64,000 nt of DNA from Cristatella mucedo (lineage: Eukaryota > Bryozoa > Phylactolaemata > Cristatellidae), in the NCBI GenBank assembly GCA_009760855.2, contig WPIO01000048.1:1895001-1959000 (forward strand). The letters run 5' to 3'. Below are positions 47,746 through 60,500 of this stretch, piece after piece. Position numbers and translations under genes: made by a program. Each line of letters opens with the position of its first letter. Within the stretch, counting starts at the first letter, position 1. A model generated the notes under the pieces. The model had not been told where the DNA came from and ran no database searches. It saw nothing but the letters and a program-made list of their open reading frames with translations.

Positions 47746-50700
47746 ATATACGTACACACAAAAGCACTCAAAAGTGAAGACAAACACGTTAACTGAAAAC
47801 TCCCTAGGGAGGGGTGTTTCGGAAGGCCGAAAGTACATAGGCTCGGCATATATGAAGGCAGCAATAAGTATTCCATCTCAAACTAGGATAAAGTGAACTG
47901 GAAGAGCATGCCATCCAGAAAATTAAAAAACCAGGAAGACCGATTTGATTTGTAGACTGATTGCTCTAAATGATTTAAGAACCCATCGGACATAATGAGG
48001 AAAATTCTAGGCCAGTGGCTCCTATGTTTATGTGCAAAAAATATGAATGGGGGACAAGAAATATATACTCCCAGATTTTGGCTGGGCTTTGAGGCTGGTG
48101 ACATTTACTGGCTACTGAAAGAAGGGCCTTAGTTTCACTTCCGGTGTGCATGTTCTGAATATGGAGGTGCCATAGCATGTTTATATAAGCTGTTTTGCAG
48201 AGTCAAATCGTGACTTGAAAATGTCAGTTCTTCAGAATATTTTAGTCAGTCAACCGTAGAACCCTCAAATTGTCTCTCCATATTTTTTACTTCTCTATAG
48301 TTCTGAGACAAGGTTTTCAAACGAAAATTAAAATCGGCCTACACAGCTTCGGCTAGGCAAAGATATTTTAACTAGCAGGCTGAGGTCTAGAAACTAGCAA
48401 ACCATGCAATGGGCACCAACATTGGCAGACTTTCTTGAAACACCAATCTTTAGTAACACAGTCGGTGCACAGACTTGATATGTAGACTGAATGTTTGTTT
48501 CGGGCGCTAGACTTTGGAGCACTACGAGCAGACCACCCTGAAAGTCAATACTGTGCCTCAGATATACAGCACAGACAAACGAATACGCTAATGGGACAAC
48601 GTTCTTTATTCCTCTCTTGTTTACTAACAAGTTTTGAGAAACAGATATTTGAAAGTAAATATTTGAATATGCATACCATACGAAACATCTTCATCTACAG
48701 AAACGCTCGCCGGAAGGGAAATAGAGCATAGCTTCTAATAGCCAGTGAATATCGTCAATTAAAATGTCTCTACCTCATCACACTTTTTGCACCTGAATAG
48801 AGCATCAGCCAATGCAAAATACCATTTTCTATTTCAATGATCTGTAGGCCATTTTAGAACAAAGCAGCATATTTTTGTTGCTCCATCATGTAGGTAATGA
48901 ATTACTGGCTTACCTTGGTTTTAATTCAAGCAGTAGCTCATTGCTGCTTAGGACATATTTCAATGGCCTTAAATACATTCAACTTTGCAAAAAATGGAGG
49001 GGTCTTGTAAACCTTTAGTTTTGTAAAAATTCACAAGAAATCAGAATTTCGGCAATGGTACTTACTTTTGAGTAGCAGTGTGCAACATATAAGTATGTAG
49101 ATACAGTGTGCATGTATATTGATATATGCACCAGCCGTGGTAAGTGGTGGCCCACCCTAGAAATGGTAATATACAAACTAGGTTTTTCTCCGGGAAAGGG
49201 TATGAAAATGACTATTAAACGCACAAGATTAAGGAAATAACTTCACAAACTACACTCAGAGAGCCTGCAACTGTTAAATGTGAAGTTTCCAGATACCCCA
49301 ACCTCCAATCTTGGCATATAAACATATAGCAAACTTTGAGCGTATATAGCAAATGTGTGCATCTAATGCAATAGTAAAATACAGTCAACGTTATAGCTCA
49401 CAGCTTTTGTAGGTTCCAAACTTCAGCCACCAGAGCAAACCTTGTTTGCAAGACAAAGTATTTAGATAGTTTTAATCAGGTTTTAGAGTGAAACGCTCCA
49501 CAACTGTACTTGCTTCGGCAGTACACATATTAAAATTGTAATGGTACAGAATAAAAGTGCACAGCAATGGTTAAGATACTATTTCGGTGAGGGACTGTCG
49601 ATATTGCTCCACAGTAGTTGTATAGGTTTCAAATTAGGCAGCTGGCTGATCTGCACTGCACCAAAACAAAATAAGGATTCGTCAAAAAGTACTTCACCTG
49701 CCTGGCAGCTTGCTTAGGATCGTTATCTTGCTGCCATATGGGCCATATGGAACGACCCCAAACTTTGAGCCTTGAAATCTACTTTTCTTGACCAACAATG
49801 ACTAGTGTAAAGTACTATTTGAGGTATCCTTGTTCGGTGCTGGTGCAGTGGCTCAGCCGTCTGCCTAATTTGAACCCCATAGAACGACTACTGAGCGATG
49901 TCGACAGGCAGCTCAGGCCGACTGTTCGGCCTGCACCAGTGGCCAGACTTTTCAATAAACTCAGGCTCTTTAGAATGTGCTTTAGCAGAAGAGACAACTC
50001 AGAAGCTGGTGGCCTCTACTCCTGGCCAGACAAGGTAGATCCTAAAGAGTCGTGGTGTTACGATGTAACAGGCACAAACAGCATCTGTGTTTGGATTTGA
50101 AATGCCATTAAAAATGTTCACATGCTGAGGATAACTTTAGTGTGTCTGGTACCCTGGAAAACCCTCTTATTACCTGAACGAATGTACAGCCACAGCAGCA
50201 GCCTTACTCGGGGATTTTTTGCACCGGAGTATACATGCAAGTGCATACATAAAGCTATATACAAGTATGTGTAAATAGATATGTGCATTTAACTATGCAT
50301 ATAACTTATCTATACCTATATAAAACATATACTTGGCTGCAAAAATCCTCGCACCCCTTAATTTCAAAGTTCGTACTTGCTAAAGCACAAAGCCGCAGAG
50401 CATCTGGGAACTCCAGTCAGCCGGGAGTTATCCAAGCGTATCATCTTGGGCAGCTATGTTAGTAGTCTTACTCACTGGCTTGTTACAAAAAATGCTAAAA
50501 ACTGAGCCGCTTCAGACGAATGATTTGCCACGTTTAAAGGTAATGATATATTTTGGCATTTCCCAGCATTGATGGCGCCAACTGGAACCGTATTTCTGCA
50601 CAACGCTCTGAAGAGCAAGGATACCACGTTGTGTCTGCACAGTATCCATACTTCCGGGTCAGCCACGTGCAGCTAAAAAATGCCCGGGCAAACCATTGAG

Positions 50701-53700
50701 AAGAATATGTTCAGAGTATGCTGACAGTGGCGCCTCAACAAGAGCATAGCAATTGCAAGACGGCTTTCCATTAGCAAATTCAACCTTTGCTATTACATCA
50801 ACTAATGTACTGGGACTGGATCAGTGGCTCAAGCAGCTGGATCAGTTCAGCCACTAAAGACTGGCCCCAGAGGTGAGCGGCTCATTCCGATAGGAGCACC
50901 GTGAAATAGAACTGCCTCACTTCAAAACCATGCACAGTCATACAGGCATGCTAAATGGGTCAATATTGTCAGTCGTGAGCATAGATGTTACCACATAACA
51001 TCATTTCTCACCGACCTGCATCGGCTTTAAGTCAAGCAGCGCATCGACTTCGAGGTTCTGTCACTCACTAAAAGGTCACTTCATTTTGTGGCTCCGCACT
51101 ACCAATCAGATCTACTTCCTCACGAGGCTAAGCATCTTACCACCCACTTTTCTGAATCTAATTATTTACCTACACCTCATACGAACCTCAAATCCTTTAG
51201 AGACCGTCCCTTTAGTTTGTACGCTCGCATAGCCTGAAACTCACTTCCGACTGGTGTCACGACATTCCCTGACTTGACGTCATTTAAAAAAGAAGCTGAA
51301 AATACATCTATTTATCACAGCATTTATTGGGTCCCTGTGATTCGTCCTGCATGTGCTAATGCTTGCTGACACAGTGCATGCTGCCACTGGGTGACATGCA
51401 TAGGGTCAGCATGCAAGCGTGGTTAGTGGCAGCATGCAGTGTCAGCAAGCATAAGAACATAAAAGATGAATCACAGGGACCCGCTAAATGCTGTCATAAA
51501 TAGACGCGTTTTTAGTTTCTTTTTAAATGTGGACAAGTCAAGAGATGTCGAGATGCAAGTCAGATATGAGTTCCAGGCTTTGGAAGCATACGAACTAAAG
51601 GCATGGTTTCCAAAGGATTTGAGGTTCGTACGACATATAGGTAAACAATTAGATTCCTAAAAGCGAGTGGCACGATGCTTAGCCTGATGAGGGAGTAGAT
51701 CTGAGAGGTAAGCTGGAGCCAAAGAATGAAGGGCCCTACAAGTGAGTGACAAAACCTTGAAGTCGATGCGTTGCTTGACTGAAAGCCAGTGCAGGTCGGC
51801 GAGAAGTGGTGTGATATGGCAACTGTGCCACTCACGAAAGACAAGCCTAGTTGCAGACTTACTCACAAGACAGCTCAACTATTCACTTCATTATTAAATA
51901 AGTGTGGCAGTCTGGCTAGCATCTTAATTTTTCCAGCACATTTTAAGGGCCTAGACGGAGATTTAGTTCTCTTAGGGTGCTATATTTGCCGTTTATGTCT
52001 TACTAAATTTATTATTACTACTATCCAGATCTGCACAGGTGTCACGTGCAAAGGACACTTTATGGGCCACATGACAAACAGATTCCACATAACAAGCATA
52101 TTGAGAGGAAATACTAATAAAAGCTACTCACCGTTCCTCTGCCGGGCCAGCTTCACCAGAGCCACTGTCACTATCATGCGGATCAAAGACCACAGCACAG
52201 TGTCGAGACAACAAGGTGATCACTTGATGGAACATTTTCGAGGCAATGTAGAGTTCAGCCAGCAGGTTCACGTCTACAAGCATGTGCAAACCATAAAGAA
52301 GGATACTATAGACTACTGAAAGGCAGTAGAGATGCAAAGGCTGTAAAGAAGTCTCTACACGACAATGATACCTTCGGAAGTGAATGCATCTGGATGTCGG
52401 TCAATAGCCTTCTCCAGACACGCAATTCCTAGTGATGTCTGGTTTATGCCATGATAAGTCTAGAAAAGAAGTGATAAACTATTAGCGATCAGACTACTTG
52501 TACAGCAGAGAGTTTCTATTACGAGCTTCAGAGAAAAGTGTATGTATGAGTAGAATCAGGCTAAGGTCAGTCCAATGTAGAGATTGTCGCGAAAAGACCC
52601 AACACAGGAGAAATCCAAAAAGTCACAGAACAACAACGAAGGAATCGATGAAAAATCCAAAACTCGGAATCCTACAGGCTAAAAACTCTGTGTAACTTCC
52701 AATGGCATGCCGAAAAAGAAAACTACGAAAGACACGGCAGAACGTGATCAAACATGGGCGGCTCACCTTGGCAAGCTCACGTGATACCTGAAAGGAAAAT
52801 GCACCGTCGGTCTGAGCTTGCACCGTGTCAAACATTTTCTTCAGTGTTTCTGCAGCACGCCTGGGTTCCCCAATCTGCTGATCAAGCTTCACGCTAGTCC
52901 ACATAATGTTGATGTTGGACCGGTCATACTTCACAACTGTAAACAACATCTGAACAGTTCCAGAAGCTTCAAGCAAATTGATATCGCCAACTAGCATTAC
53001 GATCACTAGTGGAATGCAATTTTCTCACACTTAATATGACAGTCTATGTTATATTCACTTAATCAAATAAGTTTATATCCATAATCAGCTACCATACTTC
53101 TTAGTCTTCTACAGCAACTGGGTCTTAGCTGGCACTTAGGCTATTGCACTTTACGAACATGCTCACGGGTTTGAGACCCGAAGCAGCAAGTCCAACTGCA
53201 AGTGCAATTAAAGCTAATATTGCCCTTTTGCTGATATCTATAAGAGCCAGTTGATACAACTACTCCCTATTTTACCACTATCTCAACTTTGTCCCTGGAA
53301 GCCTACGGCAAGCATTTTTTATTGACCTTACTCGACAGCCATCACAGTACTATTACAGTCAACTCCAGCCACGGAAAGTGAATGTCAAATGAGCATGACA
53401 AAAGGAACATCAGCTGTACTCTGGAGATTCTCGTGAAAGAAAAATGTAAACGATAAAAACCCAGTAAGTTAGTATGACATCACGTAGAGCACACTATCGT
53501 TTTATAAACCTTGATAAATATACACGCCGTTTATGCCAGTACCAGTTGACGGTTTGACTTACCATCGATAGAAACACTTAACTAATAAAGACCAACTACA
53601 CAGCCAATCTTACTCAGGGCTTCGGAGCCAGTGCAGGATCTGAGTCGCCGGATTGGTAGTAGTTTACGCCAATCGAACTGCGAGAGCACATAATATTTGA

Positions 53701-56700
53701 TTGATTCGGCAACCCAGATACTCTCTTTGACAGGACGACCTGTCGAGTATGGTCAGACAATACCAAGCAAGCTTTGACTGTAAAAACTTTACGGGCTACC
53801 AGAGCTTCGTCGAACCCAGCAGCAAAAACAGCATGAGTAACATGAGACTAATATAAATAGCTAAACAAAGTCACCGAGGTCGGCGGTTTATATTTGTGAT
53901 AACGACATTTACTGTTTGAGTCTTAGCCATAGCATCTTGACTCCTGCAATTAATGGAATGCAATGGCACTGAACCACTCACCACTCAACCGTTGTTTCCT
54001 TTGCAGCAAATGCAAAGCACCTAGAAAGAGATTGAGTTCTCTGAGGGCACTTTATCAAGTGCACTATCATTATTATTATTATTATTACTAACAATAACAA
54101 CACTGTACCATGTCAAGCAATCTCACGGCTCACTGGATTGCTTGCAACCGGCAGTTTTTAAAATTCCTTAACTTCGCAGGAGGCAGAAATTGACTCCGGT
54201 GATAGGGGCGACATTCACACTTTCCTTTTCCTCAGACTCTGTTCAAACTATATAGCCCATCTTTTTGGTTCACCATAATATACCATTAGGTGGGAAATGA
54301 GGGTCACTTGACCTTATGGTCTTCTGCCACCAGAAACCGGCTCTGGACATCGGTGTATAGAATCTGTACATTCGACCACCAGAATAGCCTTACAGAGCTT
54401 CGTCTACGATCGGTTCAACTGTATAAGACCATGGGCTAGCATATCTGCCAGTGACAGTTTCCATCAGTAAAAGTGCCACTAGCCTCGGAGTGCTAGGCTG
54501 TACAGCAACAGTATCTAGACAACACACACTCATGGAAACCCAATGCATCTATGAGCAACTAGTATAACCACACGATGTTTATTTATTGACGAGTGCGATT
54601 TTATGCACTCAGCAACAAACGAATGAAAATGGCACGACAATGCACCACTCTTAGCTAGTAGCATAGGAGTGTGTCCCTTAGATTCCTTGGGAGAAGAGCT
54701 CTTGCATGCCTCATGGGAAATGTGGAATGAATGAGTGAGAAAACGCTGCCTTACATTGCACTGCAAGGTCTAATGAGCCATACATAGGTGCTCTAAACGT
54801 GTTAAGAATTTTTTTTAATAAAGAAGCCAATAGCTACCAAAATGCACGAGAAAACAACTCCTGTGAACTAACATATCTTGGGAGAATATAGAACAAGCTG
54901 AAACAGTAGTCACTGGAGGTCACAACAAGCCTTAGATGCAGGTCACCGACCAAAGTCTGTCACCTCTGTTGACACTATTGAAACGTAAGCTTAACACAAC
55001 TTCTGGATGCATCCAGCTGAGAAGAGGCTGGAGCAGCCAATGGCAATGAACTGGACAAAGTGAAGGTACGCAACCTATCATAATGACATCGATTAATTGG
55101 ACTCTCCCATAGAGATAGGTCTACTCCTTGCAGACACAACTCATCAGCAAGACACACGATTGCCCTGGAGCAGTGGCATCGTTCAAGTGTCGACTATTCA
55201 AAATGTGAAATAGTTGCGACAAGAAATTTTCCTGCACGACGTGCCTTACTGCATCCGCTGGGCAACGACCCTGTGATGTGACGGCAAAAAACATTGACAG
55301 AGTGTGGGGCATTGCCAGCTGCCGGCAATGCAGGCTTTCGCAGGTCCTACTCAGGAGACTGTTGAGCTGGTTCTGTGCTAAGAGGATATTTCCATAAACG
55401 TCATTAGCCTAAACATTCTCTGATCGTGTCATAGCGGCTAATACAGCATTGTTTATGCATAGAGCCAGCTCGCTTTCTGCTACGAGCACAGTGCCCACTG
55501 CAGGCTGTTGAGCATGGTCGCCAGTGTCTGTTTAGATTTACGATTAAAAAATACGTTTTGAGATATCTTCTCTTCTTAGAGTTTCTCCCTAAATCCTAAA
55601 TCCAAAACCTCAAACCAAAAAAACCTTAAAATCTAACTACAACATAAACCGTAAACTCAAAAACTTACAACTCTAAAAAAACTTACTATACCAAAAATCC
55701 CAAGCCCGAAGCTAAAAGATATCAACAATGAGTTTATCTAACACTAATATAAACATATGTTGGCAACCATGTTGAATTAACAGCCTGCTGTAGGCACTGT
55801 GCCAACAGCAGAAAGTGAGCTGGCTCTATGCATAAACGACGACATATTAGCTGGACATGCTTGGTTAGCTGGTGAAGACTCGTTCACACCCAATGAGTAT
55901 GCTCCCTCTAGGCCGATTAGTGAGGTGCCCGTGAGCCTGCTTCCAAGTATTTCAGCCATTCTTCTTCATACGAGAACAAGCTGCCACTAGGCTAGCATCA
56001 TAGATTAGTAGCACACTCCCGGTCAAGGTCACTGCCGGTCTGATCTGCAGACAGGCAAAAGACAACCACAAGATTTAATCTTTAGGAGTTGATCGACTAA
56101 AGACAAAGTAGTTGATTATTGACCTATAGCAGCCACTCTAGACGGCAGCAAGGATGTCAAAAATGACACTTGCCACCACTTTTCACATATGAATTGTGAC
56201 AGAGTCGACCACTCTCCCCTACTCGCACAGGCATCTTTCTCATGCCGGTGCTTCCGACGAGCTGAAGTTTCAGTGAGCGCACATAGCATGGCATGGCAGT
56301 GTCTGTCATGTCATGGCAGGGACTACGCAGATAGTGACTGATCAGGCCGAACCATCCAAGCAAAAGTTGGGGGGTCACGGCAGGGCAGCAGCAGTGACAA
56401 CAGCAGCAGCCGAAGTAGTGGCACATACGGTCAGCAAGCAAGGGCAGAGCCCTTGCTTGCTCAGACAAACGTGCAAGTACCTTGTACCTGATGTGGGTCT
56501 CAATGAAGCTTGGCAGATATGTACTTACAGTTCCTGTAGCAAATGGCCGCCTGCTTCAAATTGTTCATTTCGACAGCCATTTCGGCTAGCCTGAGCCATT
56601 CTTCGACACACTTTGGGCTAAGGTAGACACCGAGAAGTCCACACTGGAAGAAGCCAGAACCAAAATTCAAAAGAGTCAGCCAAGGGCATTTTCCGTGCGG

Positions 56701-57488
56701 CGAAACAGACAGAAGCTGCAGCAAAACTTGCTCCCAAACCTGCAGTGACTTTTCCATGTCGCCGAACTCTTCATAAACGACACTTAAAGTTTGATAAGGC
56801 TCGTGAGCATTTGGGGCTGCAATCACACGGTTAATTTAGCAATTAATCAAAATTCCCGGATATGCCGGGTCTGCAGGTGGCCAGCTGGCATTCCGACCAA
56901 CGAACAAACCACAACAACATTTCACTGGCAATGTGACAATAAATAATGCCAATAATATAGAATCTGTATAGCACCCTGAGAGAGAACTGTACCTATATCC
57001 AAACAATTCACATTGGGAAAAGTTAGGCTTATCAGCTGTTTAGTGATAATGACCTGCACAACTGAAACAAGAAGATGCTTGTAATGGCAAACACATATTG
57101 ACAAAGCCATTGCATGTGACAGGTTTTTTAGTTTTGCATTTTTGCTATGTCGGAATGCAAGGGGATAACTTGACATCAGCAAACCGAAAGCTCTACGCCT
57201 CGGATGCAAATGGGATAGTCACCAAAGGATTTGAGTTTGGAAAAAAGCTCTGCTAAACGACACGAGTCAAAGGTGTAGGTGGCACAAGGGGAGGCACAGG
57301 GAGTAAGTAGTAGTTCCAATAGATCAGTCTGAGGGAGAGAATGAAGGTACATGAAACTTAAAGGGTTACAGAGCAATCGATTGCAATCGATTCGCTACTT
57401 GAATGGATACCGGAGCAGGTCAGAAGAAAGGAGGTGAATGAGAACGACAAACAAGTCAATCTGCCGACCAATGCGGTAATGTTAAAGG

Positions 57489-57535
<47 letters not shown>

Positions 57536-60500
57536 CTGTTACCTTACCTCCTTCATTATCTCATGAGCAACGCAATTACAGTAGAGCAGGCACGGTAGAG
57601 CCATTTAGAAGCTAGACGAAAACACGAATTTCCTCATGACAACACGTGCTGCAAGGAGTAATAATAATAATAATAATAATAATACTGCACTTGATAAAGC
57701 ACCCTCAGAGAACTTAATCTCTTTCTAGGCGCTTTACATTTGCTGCAAAGGGAAATGCAATTGAATGGTAAGTAAATTCATCCTTGAATAATATGAATAA
57801 TAAACAAAAAGAATAATATAGTTAGGGGTGACATGCACAGGGTCAGCATGCAAATGTTGTTAGTGGCAGCATGCACAGTGTCAGCACGGATAAGCACGTG
57901 AAGGACGAATCACAGGGACCCACTAAATGCTGTCCTAAATAGGTGTGTTTTTAAGTTCCTTTTAAATGTGGTCAGGTCAGGGGATGTTCTGCCGCAGGTC
58001 GGGAGGGAGTTCCAGGCTTTGGGAGCATATGAACTAAATGCATGGTCTCCACAGGATTTAAGGTTTGTACGAGGTATTTGTAGACTGTTGGACTCCGAAA
58101 AGCGGGTGGTACGATGCTTGGCCTGATGGGGGAGTATATCGGAGAGATAAGCTGGAGCCATAGAATGAAGGGACCTAAAAGTGAATGCACGGTCTCCACA
58201 GGATTTAAGGTTTGTACGAGGTATTTTTAGACTGTTGGATTCCGAAAAGCAGGTGGTACGATGCTTGGCCTGATGGGGGAGTATATCGGAGAGATAAGCT
58301 GGAGCCATAGAATGAAGGGACCTAAAAGTGAGCGACAAAACCTTGAAGTCAATCTGTTGCTTGACTGGTAGCCAGTGCAGGTCGGCGAGAAGTGAAGTAA
58401 TGTGGCAACTGCGACGCTCACGACAGACAAGTCTAGCTGCCGAGTTTTGCACCAGTTGCAATCGCCTGATCGCACATGCCGGTAGGCCAGCAAGCAGTGA
58501 GTTGCAGAAGTCGAGACGGGATGTAACTAAAATGGAAAGAGTGTAAGGTCAGTGCCTCAAGGAAAAGATTAGGCCCAAGTATTCAGATAATCATCGATTG
58601 CCATCAGCTTGGAAATTGCCGACTGGAAAGTGATGATGGCAAAATAAAAGCCATATCTTCGTCAAAGTCAAGTGAACCTGTTCTGGCAAAGCCGAAAAAC
58701 TGAGACGATGCCACTGGAAAATAGCACAGCTACATTATAAATGTAATGTTGCCTTGTTGATAGGTGCACCTATATACACTCTCACGAATTTGTCTTGGCA
58801 TGACTTCTCGTGGACAACCAAAGGCTATACCACGCACAAGAACATAACTCGTCTAAGTTCCTCAGTGCCAGAGGAATAAGCCAGGGAAAGGAAATAACTT
58901 CGACCTTGACCGGGAAACTAATCAGAACAAGGCTAAATGAACATGTGGAACAGCTTTCATCCAGCATACCCCTTAGGTCAGGCAAACAAAGTCGTTGCCG
59001 CCTTGGCTCCACTACGGTCTACCTTTGCTCAGCACCTTGATTTCCACATTGATTGGCTCTGCATTTACAATAAAAGCAAGAACTCACTCGGGCGTGGGCT
59101 TTGCAAATGCTAATTACAGAGAGCTTGCACATATATCGTGGATTGCATATCATTGTTATACATTTCAAGTCAACAGATCCTCTTACCAAGGCGTATGACC
59201 TCATTGCACATAGTTATTGCTTCTTGATATTCGCCTCTGGCAAACTTGAGGTTGGCTTCACCAACCAGACCCTGCAGATCTTTGGGTAGCCGGCTTCGGG
59301 GCATTCGTTCGTCCTTTGCTGACATCACAGATGAATCGCCATCAAAGTCCATCTCACTCTCATTGTCAGCTATGTCCAGAGCTAAACAAAAATACGAGCA
59401 TGCATGTGAAGCAGGTCCACAGCACATTAACTAAATTCTGCAAGGCTAATCACTTGTAAAAGAGTAGACATAAATAATAACTCCATGGCATAACCTTACA
59501 GCAATGCCAAAAACGGACTATGCTTAAACTTTCAACTCACGAGAACTTTCTTCTAGATAACCCCTTAACCAAATTAGCAGCAATAGCAGAAAGACGTGAA
59601 ATGAAGAATACGACAAATAAAAATATTCACAATCTGGATTAGAAAAAAGATAAATTACTCTGGCACTTCACATCTCAGTCCTTTAATGCAGTAGGATACA
59701 CAAGATCGTTTGGCCGGTAAATACTGCCAGGGCCACTCAGTGACAGCTGACAAGGAAATCTGATCGACCGAGACCAACGGCCAAAAACACTAATCGACAG
59801 GTTCACAAAATAGTACATCAGTACTTTTGACTAAACTTGTCTAGTGAATAAGGGGCTGAGATCCCACATCCGGAATCCCATAAATCCGTGGGTCAAATAG
59901 CCTAAAACCACCTTCCTAAATAAGTCCTGGTTCTCACAAGCTGCAGCTGAGGTAGATGTGCAGCCTGGCTGGTGGAGAGTCGATTTGATCATCAGACCAT
60001 ACAAAAATAAAAATAAAATAAGATATTAGCTGATTTAATAGCCTCGTGCATATAGCAGAAGAAGAGCCTTAACGGCTATCACCACCGCTTGCAATTGGCA
60101 ATAAAGGATTGCTCACTGCAAGAACTTACGACCTCAGTCGTGAACAGCTAGCACATTACCTCCTGGGCTATAACTATTAGCAGCAATGGCTTGACAATTC
60201 GTGATGTCAGCCTCCTAAAGCACTAAAACTAAAGGCACAGTCTTCTCTAAAGGATTTTAGGTTCGCACGAGGTGTATGTAAACGATTAGTTTCCGAAAAG
60301 CAGGTGGTACTATGCTTGGTCTGGTGAGGAGTAGATCAGATAGGTAGGCTGGAGAAAAAGAATAAAGGGACCTAAAAGTGAGCGATAAAACCTTAAAGTC
60401 GATGTGCTGCTTGACTGGTAGCCAGTGCAGGTCGGCGAGAAGTGGTGTGATATGGCAACTGCGACGCTCACGACAGACAAGCCTAGCTGCAGAGTTTTGC

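Larger units (their letters stand above)
46900..52130. other. GTF3C3 intron 8
   Basis: Over 5 kb. Contains an (AC)n array, a Tc1 fragment and a tail-to-tail LINE pair. 47.1-47.6 kb and 47.9-49.5 kb show nothing recognised. Confidence 0.6.
53010..56500. other. GTF3C3 intron 5
   Basis: Contains a tail copy at 54.0 kb and the inverted-repeat element at 55.4-55.9 kb. 53.2-53.9 and 54.2-55.3 kb are unrecognised; a tRNA-like scrap (GGGTTTGAGACCC) lies at 53168. Confidence 0.5.

Noticed and set aside
47601-47896. Cys/Val- and His/Thr-rich frames on both strands
   Set aside because: Translation of the (AC)n microsatellite.
55575-55600. True interstitial telomere array
   Set aside because: Only two or three recognisable CCTAAA-like units; the rest is decayed A/C-rich sequence, so only telomere-like is justified.
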